A stretch of DNA of 64,000 bases from UBA1535 sp964371035 (GTDB lineage: Bacteria; Bacillota; Clostridia; Tissierellales; Sedimentibacteraceae): the NCBI GenBank assembly GCA_964371035.1, contig CAYJLG010000009.1, forward strand, positions 18,357-82,356. Reading direction: 5' to 3'. Both the position numbers and the translations under genes were made by a program. How positions within the stretch are numbered: the stretch's first letter is position 1; each line of letters opens with the position of its first letter. Shown here piece by piece: positions 52,801 through 60,432 of the stretch. A model generated the notes under the pieces. That model had not been told where the DNA came from and made no database searches. It saw only the letters and a program-made list of their open reading frames with translations.

Positions 52801-54444
52801 ACTTTAGAAATTATAGATGGAGAATTGCCTGATGGTGTAGTTTTGAAACCAAATGGCGAATTATACGGTGTTCCAACAGAAACAGGGAAATTTCAAATTA
52901 GAGTTGAAATGGATAATAGTTATTCGGGGTTTGCTGATGATAGTTTTTGGTATACATTAACAGTAAACGAAAACACAAATAAAAATGTTAATAATGCAAC
53001 AGACATAGGATATGAATTATCCCAAGCAATAGGTACTGCATCTAATGATGGATATGTTGTGTCAACAATTCAAGACTACGAGTTGATATCTGAAGGTGAA
53101 TTTGATGAATTTAAAGGATTTTGGCTAAATGGTGAGAGATTGGTTGAAGGTACTGATTATACTAAAGATGAAGGTAGCACAAAGATAACTATACTTAGTC
53201 AAACTTTCAGAAATAAAGCTACCAATAACGGTGCTAATACAATAGCCGCAGAATTCCGTGTAGACGGAGATGAAACGAACGAGTTAAAGCGTACCGCACA
53301 AAACTTTACCATTGATATAAATTCAAGTAGCGGTAGTTCGGGTAGCAGTAGTAGCAGTTCATCTTTAAGCTCAAATGAAGAAGAAACTATTGTAGCTATA
53401 GAAAATGCCGAAGCAGGGGAAGTTGTTAGTATAACTATGCGTAATACTGTTACAGTTCCTGTAGAAATTTTGGAAGCTGCACAAGGAAAAGATGTAAACT
53501 TAGTATTTGAATTTGGAGATTATTCTTGGACAATTAATGGTGATGATATAGCAGATATCCCTGAAGGAGAAAGAAGATACAATTTAAGAGTGAGGGATAT
53601 AGAGGCAGAAGGCGTAGACGGATTGACAAATAACACTGATATACTTCATCTTGAACTTACTCATGAAGGTGAATTTCCTTTTGAAGCAATACTGACATAT
53701 TCGGTAGATCCTCAATATAATGGAAGAACATTGTATATGTACTATCTAAATCCAAGTACAGGTGTATTAGATTATATAAGTGCAACAGTTGTATCAAATG
53801 GTAAGGCAACATTTGTATTTGATCATGCATCGGTATATGTTATAACTACAGAGAAGATATATGGAGATGAAGTAGTAGCGATTACAAATCCATACACTGA
53901 TGTCAGAGAAACAGATTGGTATTATGAATCTGTAATGTTAGGATATACAAAGGGAATATTTGACGGAACTTCAGCAAATAGCTTTAGTCCTAATATGCCA
54001 GCATCTCGTGCTATGTTTGCAATGTTTATCTATAGACTTGAAAATCCTACTGCAAATGTAACTTTAGAATCTAATTTCATAGACGTAAACGAAAACACTG
54101 AATATGCAGAGGCCATATTATGGGCATCTGAGACAGGTATAATTACTGGATACGGAAATGGAAATTTTGGGCCAAGCGATGGAATAGAACGCGAACAAGC
54201 TGCTGTGATACTTGATAATTATCTAAAATATAAAGGAATAGAACAGAATAGCAATCATGTTAATAATCTATATGATGATGATACTAACATCAGCACATGG
54301 GCAAAAAATTCTGTTTATTCTATTCAAGGTCATAAACTGATGATAGGTTCACCTAACAACATGTTTTTACCGCAAAATCCTTTGACGAGATCTGAAAGTG
54401 CACAAATATTTCTAAATTATTATAATGAATTTACAGGTGAATAG
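49843..54444 (+). CDS. Large SLH-domain surface protein
   Basis: A 1,533-residue secreted protein. The signal peptide is KIRSRIALVLTFMMLFSNMSAF. A tandem duplication with a 134-residue period lies at about 440-705 (each with DANRQYV, KDQLFP and AGSGYPANYSG). An Ig-like putative cadherin/He-PIG-type segment (LPDGVVLKPNGELYGVPTETGKFQI) and an X2-like segment follow, then a Ser/Gly linker (about 1159-1178). Three SLH domains at about 1350-1530 (NPYTDVRETDWYYESV, NFIDVNENTEYAEAI, NLYDDDTNISTWAKNSV) anchor it to wall polymer. I start at the ATG at 49843, 7 nt after GGAGG; an ATG two codons earlier is too close. It could be the effector or adhesin of the Tad locus. Confidence 0.9.
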   Translation: MRKIRSRIALVLTFMMLFSNMSAFSITDENTDSVKTDQNPKLGSSLETSDSTSESAIKVDEKIDDQIIYNLGNTEVIVGYNEISATEKPWEYKLFDEDGNYTINLEDNAFFPYEVQFKSNGEVSTVWFDTPSSTIEFKGHIFSVNSEHYDIEKFIQLGFEIGDKYIPVKPVPKTFTNDGNSIMKSRSLLPLDQQDYTVDLSGLNVVELADVKVNALYPVDAQNVQKVVWTGFDRNSYEILEPNDTIDLSNEDQYNWDNELDLEFILGSGLQLDSSNIFYNVTATMPSDLGIVEGVKIYNQENNIRTELTPLSMDIDYEHNYNPAQTNIYMEFLQEDVDSGVLYLSMDFDASFDESYEIKVYDGYYETLNEIENELTIDPNIDISNKLLSKTMDQIDEGLMLNALNETFDGYYEDVTVVVKKGGNSILQTVYLNISENYNYSVYWDALYTIDSTYNDIVDYDRNDWIEGVNVVKYTLDSGHSAFDTHYARLKYYYNGSQDDANRQYVEKAVVGHYDTIEETVDVIDIKDQLFPLDSSLAGSGYPANYSGPGVDFTIFLKDENVEKFTFKIEPTAYLSIGHDIYANDSTDNDIARWMHLDYENGIEIYTYTLYSGNKATDNNYLRLQYTYDGIENDANRQYVDKAVIGHYDSIEAAVGEKDIKDQLFPEKSGVAGSGYPANYSGNGQDITVFAQGEVYKYTFIAVESVLEPNPGSEDAYFHVTGANYGENDSLRDVYVLPYEHDTYYDVGYQTIFYIDNVETSVLKPTYRKDAYEIYARNTTTGAGIIQESGITQQDFSKGPIQYSASAENGLNLKNYWVTFVKQNTDGAKLFVNGINGVDGAKREVFLTSRHDNLHDIFIANIGNEELTGLNVILTGAQNIKLDPYWTFGGENNDTLAAFTETNPYVYSQKEGELYNVAKIRLLPDGEGEIKGTLTITADGQEPVGIELTGNAGNPRLLTSQIPEAVKYVPYAVQLMHNNRYPWNTVTLEIIDGELPDGVVLKPNGELYGVPTETGKFQIRVEMDNSYSGFADDSFWYTLTVNENTNKNVNNATDIGYELSQAIGTASNDGYVVSTIQDYELISEGEFDEFKGFWLNGERLVEGTDYTKDEGSTKITILSQTFRNKATNNGANTIAAEFRVDGDETNELKRTAQNFTIDINSSSGSSGSSSSSSSLSSNEEETIVAIENAEAGEVVSITMRNTVTVPVEILEAAQGKDVNLVFEFGDYSWTINGDDIADIPEGERRYNLRVRDIEAEGVDGLTNNTDILHLELTHEGEFPFEAILTYSVDPQYNGRTLYMYYLNPSTGVLDYISATVVSNGKATFVFDHASVYVITTEKIYGDEVVAITNPYTDVRETDWYYESVMLGYTKGIFDGTSANSFSPNMPASRAMFAMFIYRLENPTANVTLESNFIDVNENTEYAEAILWASETGIITGYGNGNFGPSDGIEREQAAVILDNYLKYKGIEQNSNHVNNLYDDDTNISTWAKNSVYSIQGHKLMIGSPNNMFLPQNPLTRSESAQIFLNYYNEFTGE
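51148..51951 (+). repeat. Tandem 402-bp coding repeat in the SLH protein
   Basis: Two copies of about 402 bp (134 codons). Matching points: gca/gcg of DANRQYV at 51343 and 51745, and GSGYPANYSG at 51457 and 51859, both exactly 402 bp apart. The copies are diverged in sequence but keep the same period, so the duplication is old. The outer limits are approximate. Confidence 0.7.
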
Positions 54445-54556
54445 ATTTATATCTAAATTAACATTTTGATGACAAATTGGTAAAGAGATTAATTTTTCTA
54501 AAACTTTGCAAAATGCACTTTTGGAAGAATTAAAATTAAATTAGCTATAGAAAAAA

Positions 54557-54595
54557 GTGGAAATATTATATAAATGTGTGTGATATTTCCACTTT
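54557..54595 (+). terminator. Terminator after the SLH gene
   Basis: GTGGAAATAT (54557-54566) pairs with ATATTTCCAC (54583-54592), followed by TTT. Confidence 0.7.
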
Positions 54596-54596
54596 A

Positions 54597-54650
54597 AAAT
54601 TATTCAAAAAAATAACTATCGAGAAGTAAATTTTTCGATAGTTATTTTTT
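54597..54650. repeat. 54-nt exact repeat carrying a terminator, right copy
   Basis: Identical over 54 nt to 33364-33417 and in the same orientation. As at the left copy it is preceded by a separate terminator hairpin. It ends in six T. Confidence 0.9.
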
Positions 54651-54674
54651 ATTACTTTTATAGCTGAACCTAAA

Positions 54675-54950
54675 TTAAATTCTAAAATATTTTAGCCATT
54701 CTAAAAAAACATCTTGGGATGAGCGACAAGTGTCGAGTAGATATCCTTTTTCTGTAGAATACTCACTAAGACCTCTATAGTAAAACATTTTGTGACGCTC
54801 ATCTATTACAAATGGCGTAATTCCATTTTTCAAACATTCTTTTAATACGATTAATCGGACAACACGGCCATTGCCATCTTGAAATGGGTGTACGCATTCA
54901 AACTTCCAATGAAATTCGACAATGTCTTCAAAAGTTATCCGATAAATGCA
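54675..54950 (-). pseudogene. Truncated Fic-domain protein (C-terminal remnant)
   Basis: On the minus strand an open frame without a start encodes about 91 residues that contain the Fic active-site motif HPFQDGNGR (in VHPFQDGNGRVVRLIVLKE) and the following helices (ITPFVIDERHKMFYYRGL), ending WLKYFRI. Fic proteins AMPylate or otherwise modify target proteins. The N-terminal half of the domain is missing: the frame begins 1 nt downstream of the TIR gene stop and is closed by a TAG. It is best read as a broken gene whose front was replaced by the TIR gene. Confidence 0.75.
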
Positions 54951-54953
54951 CTA

Positions 54954-57900
54954 TCACTGCCAATCATTATCAAAGATGCTGAGACCGGAGTTGTATCGTT
55001 CTTCAGCGGTTAGTGTCTTAAGTTCTGCAAATTCTTTTGTATTTTGTACGATTTCTTCGAATGTAGGTATTTTCCAAAGTGAATCAGGCTCAGAACCTTC
55101 GAAAGATACAGCATAGTTTAGATCGTTCGAAAATTTCCAATTGCTGTCAGAAGAAGTGAAATCAGAAAGAGTAAATAGCACTTCTCCGTCGTCATAAGAA
55201 TAGACTACGGCTTCGCCAGATGGATCCTCTATATATCCAAAGGAGGGTGAATTAACCACTCGCCCATTCAAGTCGTAGAAAGAGCGTAAGGTGATTCTAT
55301 CGTTTTCGATATTGATACCCAACGGCCAAAGAGTTTGTCCATTAAAGGCAAAGCTTTGCACCTGATTCTCAGTATCGTTTTCAATGTCTATTTCAAACAA
55401 AATTCCGTTTCGTTCGTTTATTGCCATAACTTTTTTGCCTGTATCCTCTACACTTACTAAAGCGAGATCCAATGCAACGAGTTCCTTGATTTGCAATGTG
55501 TCATTTTCTATATCGTATACATACAAAGTGTTGCTATGCACATATTCGACAGTTTCATCTCTCAGACGATGATATTCTAAAATAGCTATGTGCTTGAAAT
55601 TATCACTGATCACGAAATTGTACATAAAGAAATCGTCATCACCTAAAAAATCTATAAAATTTGTATTTCCAATTTTTTCATTGAAAGGCTCTAAATAGTT
55701 GACAATCTCTCCTGTAGCCGTATCCAAAATCCTAAAGCATATCATTCCTCTCTCGGAATCGAATTCCCTGATTAGCGCCAAGGAGCCGTCGGGGCTCATT
55801 TCATACTTAGCAAGAGCTTCTTCAGGCATATCTTGCTCGCTGAAATTAACATTGGCTATGATACTCTCGTTTTGCAAGTCGAAAATAGTGAATGAGCCAA
55901 AATCTTCCCTGATTGCTGTCAATTCAGACGATATTCCGTGGTATTGAGCGCTGTCACCCATTTCCTTGACCATTGGAGAACGAGCCTCGCTAGTGTATAG
56001 GTTGATTTTGCCCGACATGGCACCACCGAATATTATGCTAGCATCCGCACTGATACAACTGTATGAAACTACAGAATTGAGGCTATCCAAGACTCTATAA
56101 GGAGCCTCTAAAGGGTAAGGATCTTGAAAAAATGTCCATTCCGGTTCAAAAATAAACATGCTACCAGTTGTACCGTTTGCACTCACAAATATTTTTTTAT
56201 CAGGCAAATAGACAACGTTTTGAATTGATTCAACTCCTCCCTGCAATTCACTTATGTCAAACTTTGTAGAAAAATAGCCATCTGCTTCAATAATTCCTTC
56301 CAGACCCAAAGTCAGCATCGCAAGCAAGTCACGCCTACTGTCATAATAGACCATAGTTCCATCGAATTCAGGCGGTATGTATATGCTGTCACAATTAATG
56401 TCAACAACATGTAATTGTTCTTTGGTGTTGCAGTCATAGACAAGGACATAATCATATGTTTTTACAAAAAGTATTCCGTCATTGGTTATTTCTGCTTGGT
56501 AAAACGAATCTTCATCATTTCCAGACAAGTCAAACAACAGTTCATTATCAGTAGTGTTGTAAACAGTTATCCTATCACTTGATCTCAAAGCTAAATAATT
56601 TCCGCTTGCCGATAATGTTTCATCATAAGCATCCAAACGATCAAATTTGTACTGTATACCAGTAAAATTATCGTTCTCAATATCAGCTAAAGTCAACATT
56701 CCAAAGCCTATTTCAATTTTATTATTAAAAGGGTCGAAAGAACCGATAATCGTGTAAACTAGAGCATCAAGCTCTTCGCTAAACATTAATTCATTGATTA
56801 TATCATCACTAATTGCCATAGTTGTGTATCCTACCGCACGCTCTAGATCTGTCCAATCCCAATAGTAGATAGCAGTCAGCGTGCTCGTAGCTAAATAATC
56901 GCCTATAAAGCACATATCTTTTATATCGGCCCTCATGGTAAGGCTAGTTATTAGATCTCCCGTTTCTGTGTTCCACAGATTTACAGTATCACTTTCCGAT
57001 TGTGTCGCCACTATCTTGTGGTCTTGCGAGAAGACTACATTTGTTACAGAATCATACTCTTGAAAACTCACATAAGATGAATAGTCAGGATAATATGAGG
57101 TCTTAGCCATGACAGGCTCCAGTTGACTTATAAAATCCAAATAAGATTCGGAATTACTATCAAAGTGATCATAGGCCTCTGCTAAAATACTAGCTGCTTG
57201 TAATCTATCACCTTCAACGACCAGTTGTTCAGCGTAATCCACAGAACGAAACAGCTGGTGCTCTTTTGCTTTTTGTTCGTTAGCGAGAGCAATGTCTCTT
57301 TGTTCGGTCGCTATAGTTTCTTGGCGCTGTGCTTCAGCCTCGTTTTCCTCGGCTATGCCTTTTTGCTCCAATGCTATGGCTTCTTGAGTTCTTGCTTCTT
57401 CGGCATTTTTCTCAGCTATGCCTCTTTGTTCGTTGGCGAGATCCATATTCTCAATTGCTAGAGCTTCATTGTCTTGAGCTATTATTGTCTGTCTTTGGGT
57501 TTCTTCTATTTGAAGTTCTAATTCCTCATTTTTATCTTCGAGCGCCTTAGCGTTTATAATTAAAGCTTCGTTTTGATCAGCTATAGTGATTGAATTAGAT
57601 ATGGCGTATGCGCTAAAACTCACCAAAAGAGAAGATACTATCGTACCTGCTATCATAGCGTTCTTTATCGCTCTTCGTCTGTGACGTTGAAACAAGTCAT
57701 CGTAAGAACAACCCAGAATTGGCGCTGCGACACGCAGATATTCTGTCTTGAGTTTTTTCAATGACTGAGAGAGTGTTGGTGCGAGAACGTTGGTAGCAAG
57801 TGGTTCTATCTCAACTTCCGTCTCTATTTTTTCTCCAGTGTTTGTCGTTATAATTTTTGTTTCAAATCGAAGTGCCTCAGGAAATATTGTAGCTGGATCT

Positions 57901-58310
57901 CCTGAAACTAGTACAGTCAATATTTTGTTATTGTTTCCACCATGTAGTTCTTTGAAATAGTTAATTTCCTCCATGCACCAGCGTGATTCTTCGGTCTTGT
58001 CGGAGAGAATAACAATCAAATATTCTGATTGCTCTAGTGCTCTTTTTATATCTCCGCCCAAATCCCCAGAAGTTGGCAGTTCACTCTCATCACGGAAAAT
58101 TCTAGTAATTTTGTTGACATTTTTATACTCGACCGACTTTGGTGGTTTGAAGGTTTCGAGCATTTTTTGGAGATTTTTCGCTATGCTCATGTCTGGTTGT
58201 ATGTGCCTGTAACTTATAAAAGCATCATAGCGACGTGGCTTGTTTTCTATGATTTCTTTATTATCGTCGCTTTTAGTAGCTGTTTTTTGCAAATCATTGC
58301 TTTTTTCCAT
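54954..58310 (-). CDS. TIR-domain membrane protein with coiled coil and WD40-like propeller
   Basis: A 1,118-residue protein. The TIR domain spans about 26-190: RRYDAFISYRH (26-36), the BB-loop-like FRDESELPTSGDL (72-84) and SRWCMEE (109-115), with Glu115 at the place of the NADase glutamate of TIR enzymes. A membrane helix lies at about 217-238. A repeat-rich coiled coil (about 245-350, units like IAEKNAEEARTQEAIALEQKG) is followed by a helical segment and about 700 residues of beta-propeller-like sequence. The start is the ATG at 58310 with GAGGAG 11 nt upstream; an ATG at 58352 has no ribosome binding site. It could be an immune NADase or a signalling receptor; I cannot decide. Confidence 0.85.
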   Translation of the reverse strand: MEKSNDLQKTATKSDDNKEIIENKPRRYDAFISYRHIQPDMSIAKNLQKMLETFKPPKSVEYKNVNKITRIFRDESELPTSGDLGGDIKRALEQSEYLIVILSDKTEESRWCMEEINYFKELHGGNNNKILTVLVSGDPATIFPEALRFETKIITTNTGEKIETEVEIEPLATNVLAPTLSQSLKKLKTEYLRVAAPILGCSYDDLFQRHRRRAIKNAMIAGTIVSSLLVSFSAYAISNSITIADQNEALIINAKALEDKNEELELQIEETQRQTIIAQDNEALAIENMDLANEQRGIAEKNAEEARTQEAIALEQKGIAEENEAEAQRQETIATEQRDIALANEQKAKEHQLFRSVDYAEQLVVEGDRLQAASILAEAYDHFDSNSESYLDFISQLEPVMAKTSYYPDYSSYVSFQEYDSVTNVVFSQDHKIVATQSESDTVNLWNTETGDLITSLTMRADIKDMCFIGDYLATSTLTAIYYWDWTDLERAVGYTTMAISDDIINELMFSEELDALVYTIIGSFDPFNNKIEIGFGMLTLADIENDNFTGIQYKFDRLDAYDETLSASGNYLALRSSDRITVYNTTDNELLFDLSGNDEDSFYQAEITNDGILFVKTYDYVLVYDCNTKEQLHVVDINCDSIYIPPEFDGTMVYYDSRRDLLAMLTLGLEGIIEADGYFSTKFDISELQGGVESIQNVVYLPDKKIFVSANGTTGSMFIFEPEWTFFQDPYPLEAPYRVLDSLNSVVSYSCISADASIIFGGAMSGKINLYTSEARSPMVKEMGDSAQYHGISSELTAIREDFGSFTIFDLQNESIIANVNFSEQDMPEEALAKYEMSPDGSLALIREFDSERGMICFRILDTATGEIVNYLEPFNEKIGNTNFIDFLGDDDFFMYNFVISDNFKHIAILEYHRLRDETVEYVHSNTLYVYDIENDTLQIKELVALDLALVSVEDTGKKVMAINERNGILFEIDIENDTENQVQSFAFNGQTLWPLGINIENDRITLRSFYDLNGRVVNSPSFGYIEDPSGEAVVYSYDDGEVLFTLSDFTSSDSNWKFSNDLNYAVSFEGSEPDSLWKIPTFEEIVQNTKEFAELKTLTAEERYNSGLSIFDNDWQ

Positions 58311-58412
58311 AATACTATTCGCTCCTCTCGTGTCAGAAAACTTATTATGCATATTTTAGCATGAATTATCTATTATTTCAATAAAATGTTTGTATATATA
58401 TGCATACAACTT

Positions 58413-58462
58413 TCCAATTGGAGTACTGTCGACAGATTTTATTATTTTTTTTCGTTAAAATC
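58413..58462. repeat. MITE-like repeat fragment R6 (interior)
   Basis: ccaattggagtac matches the interior of copy R2, and the ttattatttttttt core followed by cgttaaaat matches copy R4. The terminal motif is missing. Confidence 0.5.
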
Positions 58463-58562
58463 AACTAAACAAAATTAAATTTTTATTTTGAGGGACTTAT
58501 ATTCAACCGTAGTCTGAACGGTAACGCTATATTTTATTTATTTATAAAATTATAAAAAGTGC

Positions 58563-58591
58563 TTGTGTCTTCTAATTTATAGTAGTATAAT
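58563..58591 (+). promoter_or_regulatory. Sigma-A promoter of the F-type ATP synthase operon
   Basis: TTGTGT (58563-58568) and TATAAT (58586-58591) with a 17-nt spacer, 26 nt before the first gene. Confidence 0.65.
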
Positions 58592-58617
58592 TAAATTATT
58601 GAAAAGAGAGTGATTTT

Positions 58618-58830
58618 TTGAGTAAAAAATTTGAAACAGCTAAGAATTTAACGCTGATATCGCAAATAGGAATAACTATTGCAATTACAATAATTTTGTC
58701 GCTTTTTGTAGGAAATTTTTTAGATGATTTTTTTGAAACAGGCAATATATTTACTTTGATTTTTTTAATATTAGGCGTTTTATCAGGATTTTACAGCGTA
58801 TATAAAATTATTATGAGCTCAATTAAATAG
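58618..58830 (+). CDS. atpZ: AtpZ/AtpI-like small membrane protein
   Basis: A 70-residue protein with two membrane helices (about 12-32 and 42-64), in the position of AtpZ at the head of many Firmicute and other atp operons. The second helix region has TLIFLILGVLSGFYSVYKII, typical for this family (AtpZ/AtpI-related, linked to Mg2+ or ion supply and assembly). The start is TTG with AAAAGAGAG upstream. It is followed by AtpI after 8 nt. Confidence 0.75.
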   Translation: MSKKFETAKNLTLISQIGITIAITIILSLFVGNFLDDFFETGNIFTLIFLILGVLSGFYSVYKIIMSSIK

Positions 58831-58838
58831 GTTGAATT

Positions 58839-59246
58839 ATGATTGAATATTTTAAAATGCAAGTAAGTATTATAAAGATATATATAGCAATCTTGTTACT
58901 TCTCATAGGATTGTCTTTTTTGCTGTCAAGCGACCCAATGCCAATGGTGCTAGGTTTTGTTTTCGGAGGCACTATAGGAATATTAAATTTCGTGCTATTA
59001 GGACAAATCTTGAAAAAATCAGTTAAGATGGTGCCTCACAAGGCTCAAGGCTATGTTAGCATGAATTATTTTTTGAGACTTACCCTTATAGGGTTTGTCA
59101 TTATAACTGCATTAAGAGCTGACTATTTGAACGCATTTTGCGTAATAATAGGGCTTTTATTGATAAAACCTGTGATATTTTGCACACAGATTTTCAACAA
59201 CAACAAGTTTTTTACTAAAAACAAGGAAAGAAAGGAGGGAAAATAG
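58839..59246 (+). CDS. atpI: ATP synthase protein I
   Basis: A 135-residue protein with four predicted membrane helices, in the place of AtpI before subunit a. FGGTIGILNFVLLGQILKKSV and VSMNYFLRLTLIGFVIITALR match the AtpI/UncI family, which assists c-ring assembly. It is not a structural subunit. The next gene starts directly after its stop. Confidence 0.82.
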   Translation: MIEYFKMQVSIIKIYIAILLLLIGLSFLLSSDPMPMVLGFVFGGTIGILNFVLLGQILKKSVKMVPHKAQGYVSMNYFLRLTLIGFVIITALRADYLNAFCVIIGLLLIKPVIFCTQIFNNNKFFTKNKERKEGK

Positions 59247-59960
59247 ATGGAAGGTGGATTTGGACCATTAGAAGTGTTTAGGTTCAATTTATTAGGTATT
59301 GACGTAGTACTTACAAATACAGTGACTGTAACTTGGTTTATTATGCTGTTGATAGTTATATTAGTCACGATTTTTACTAAAAATCTCGAAAGAATTCCAA
59401 AGAAGGCTCAAGTTGTAGTGGAAATGTTAGTGAATACAATAACTAACTTGACAAAACAAACTATGGGTGAGGATAAAGTGAAATTTGCACCTTATATAGG
59501 TACAATCCTTATATTTTTAGCAATTTCAAATACTATTGGAATATTCGGACTTCGTCCCCCAACTGCTGATGTAAACACTACAATGGCTCTTGCAATTATG
59601 ACTTTCGTGCTTATCCACTACAATGCTTTTAAATCACAAGGAGTTATTAAAAGACTAAAAGGATTTACAGAGCCTATGGTATTGTTAACACCAATTAATC
59701 TTATAGGCGAGATAGCAACTCCTATATCTTTAGGTTTCCGTTTATTTGGAAACATAGTAGGTGGACTTATAATTATGGAAATGTTTTATGGATTGCTGGA
59801 AGGACTGAGTGCGATGTTGTTTGGCCCTGGAGCATTACCAGTATTCCAACTTTTAATTCCGTTACCATTTCACGGGTATTTTGATATTTTTGCCGGATTG
59901 TTACAATCGTTTATATTTGCGATGTTAACAATGGTAAATATTTCGATGGCAATGGATTAA
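59247..59960 (+). CDS. atpB: F-type ATP synthase subunit a
   Basis: A 237-residue membrane stator subunit forming the ion half-channels. The essential arginine is Arg165 in ISLGFRLFGNIVGG, after NLIGEIATP; the C-terminal part ends with QSFIFAMLTMVNISMAM, the conserved last helix. GGAGG lies 6 nt before the ATG, within the end of the atpI gene. A 147-nt gap with a stem-loop separates it from the c-subunit gene. Confidence 0.95.
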   Translation: MEGGFGPLEVFRFNLLGIDVVLTNTVTVTWFIMLLIVILVTIFTKNLERIPKKAQVVVEMLVNTITNLTKQTMGEDKVKFAPYIGTILIFLAISNTIGIFGLRPPTADVNTTMALAIMTFVLIHYNAFKSQGVIKRLKGFTEPMVLLTPINLIGEIATPISLGFRLFGNIVGGLIIMEMFYGLLEGLSAMLFGPGALPVFQLLIPLPFHGYFDIFAGLLQSFIFAMLTMVNISMAMD

Positions 59961-59996
59961 CATTTTGTTTAGCATGAATTGGTAGTAAGTGTGTCG

Positions 59997-60028
59997 GTTG
60001 TAAGACCTAAAGAAAATAGGTCATCAAC
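59997..60028 (+). promoter_or_regulatory. Stem-loop between atpB and atpE
   Basis: GTTG-taa-GACCTA-aagaaaa-TAGGTC-at-CAAC folds into an interrupted stem with no T run. A structure here may affect mRNA processing or the higher expression needed for the c subunit. Confidence 0.4.
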
Positions 60029-60107
60029 AAAAAATGTACAGCATGTATATTCACAAAATTTTAGTAATTTAAAACAAAAAAATATTTTCTATTTTTAGGA
60101 GGAAAAA

Positions 60108-60383
60108 ATGAATTCTAACATTACAAACGAAGGTTTAATTATGGCAGCTTCTGCTATAGGAGCAGGATTAGCAATGATAGCAGGTATAGGCCCTGGTATC
60201 GGACAAGGATACGCAGCAGGTAAAGGTGCTGAAGGAGTTGGTAGACAACCTGAAGCTCAAGGAGATATCATGAGAACTATGCTTTTAGGTGCTGCTGTTG
60301 CTGAGACAACAGGTATCTATGGTCTTATAGTTGCTCTTATCTTGTTATTCGCAAATCCTTTCGGAATAGACATGAACCTATAA
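60108..60383 (+). CDS. atpE: F-type ATP synthase subunit c, Na+-binding type
   Basis: A 91-residue two-helix proteolipid. The ion site shows the complete Na+ signature known from Ilyobacter tartaricus: Gln33 in GPGIGQGY and Val64-Ala-Glu66-Thr67-Thr68-x-x-Tyr71 in VAETTGIYG (Ilyobacter Q32, V63, E65, S66, T67, Y70). The loop is RQPEAQGD. I therefore infer a Na+-translocating ATP synthase. The AGGAGG site is strong. Confidence 0.97.
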   Translation: MNSNITNEGLIMAASAIGAGLAMIAGIGPGIGQGYAAGKGAEGVGRQPEAQGDIMRTMLLGAAVAETTGIYGLIVALILLFANPFGIDMNL

Positions 60384-60432
60384 AATTTGATTTTTAGGTT
60401 GACTGAAAAATACCGAGATAAGGAGGCGAGCG

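Larger units (their letters stand above)
58311..58617. other. 307-bp divergent intergenic region between TIR gene and F-ATPase operon
   Basis: Contains a MITE-like repeat fragment (58413-58462) and the F-ATPase promoter (58563-58591). No gene is seen. Confidence 0.7.

Noticed and set aside
57225..57550. Plus-strand frames opposite the TIR protein coiled coil
   Set aside because: Leu/Phe-rich translations are the antisense of the repetitive Glu/Ala/Gln coiled coil and carry no start signals.
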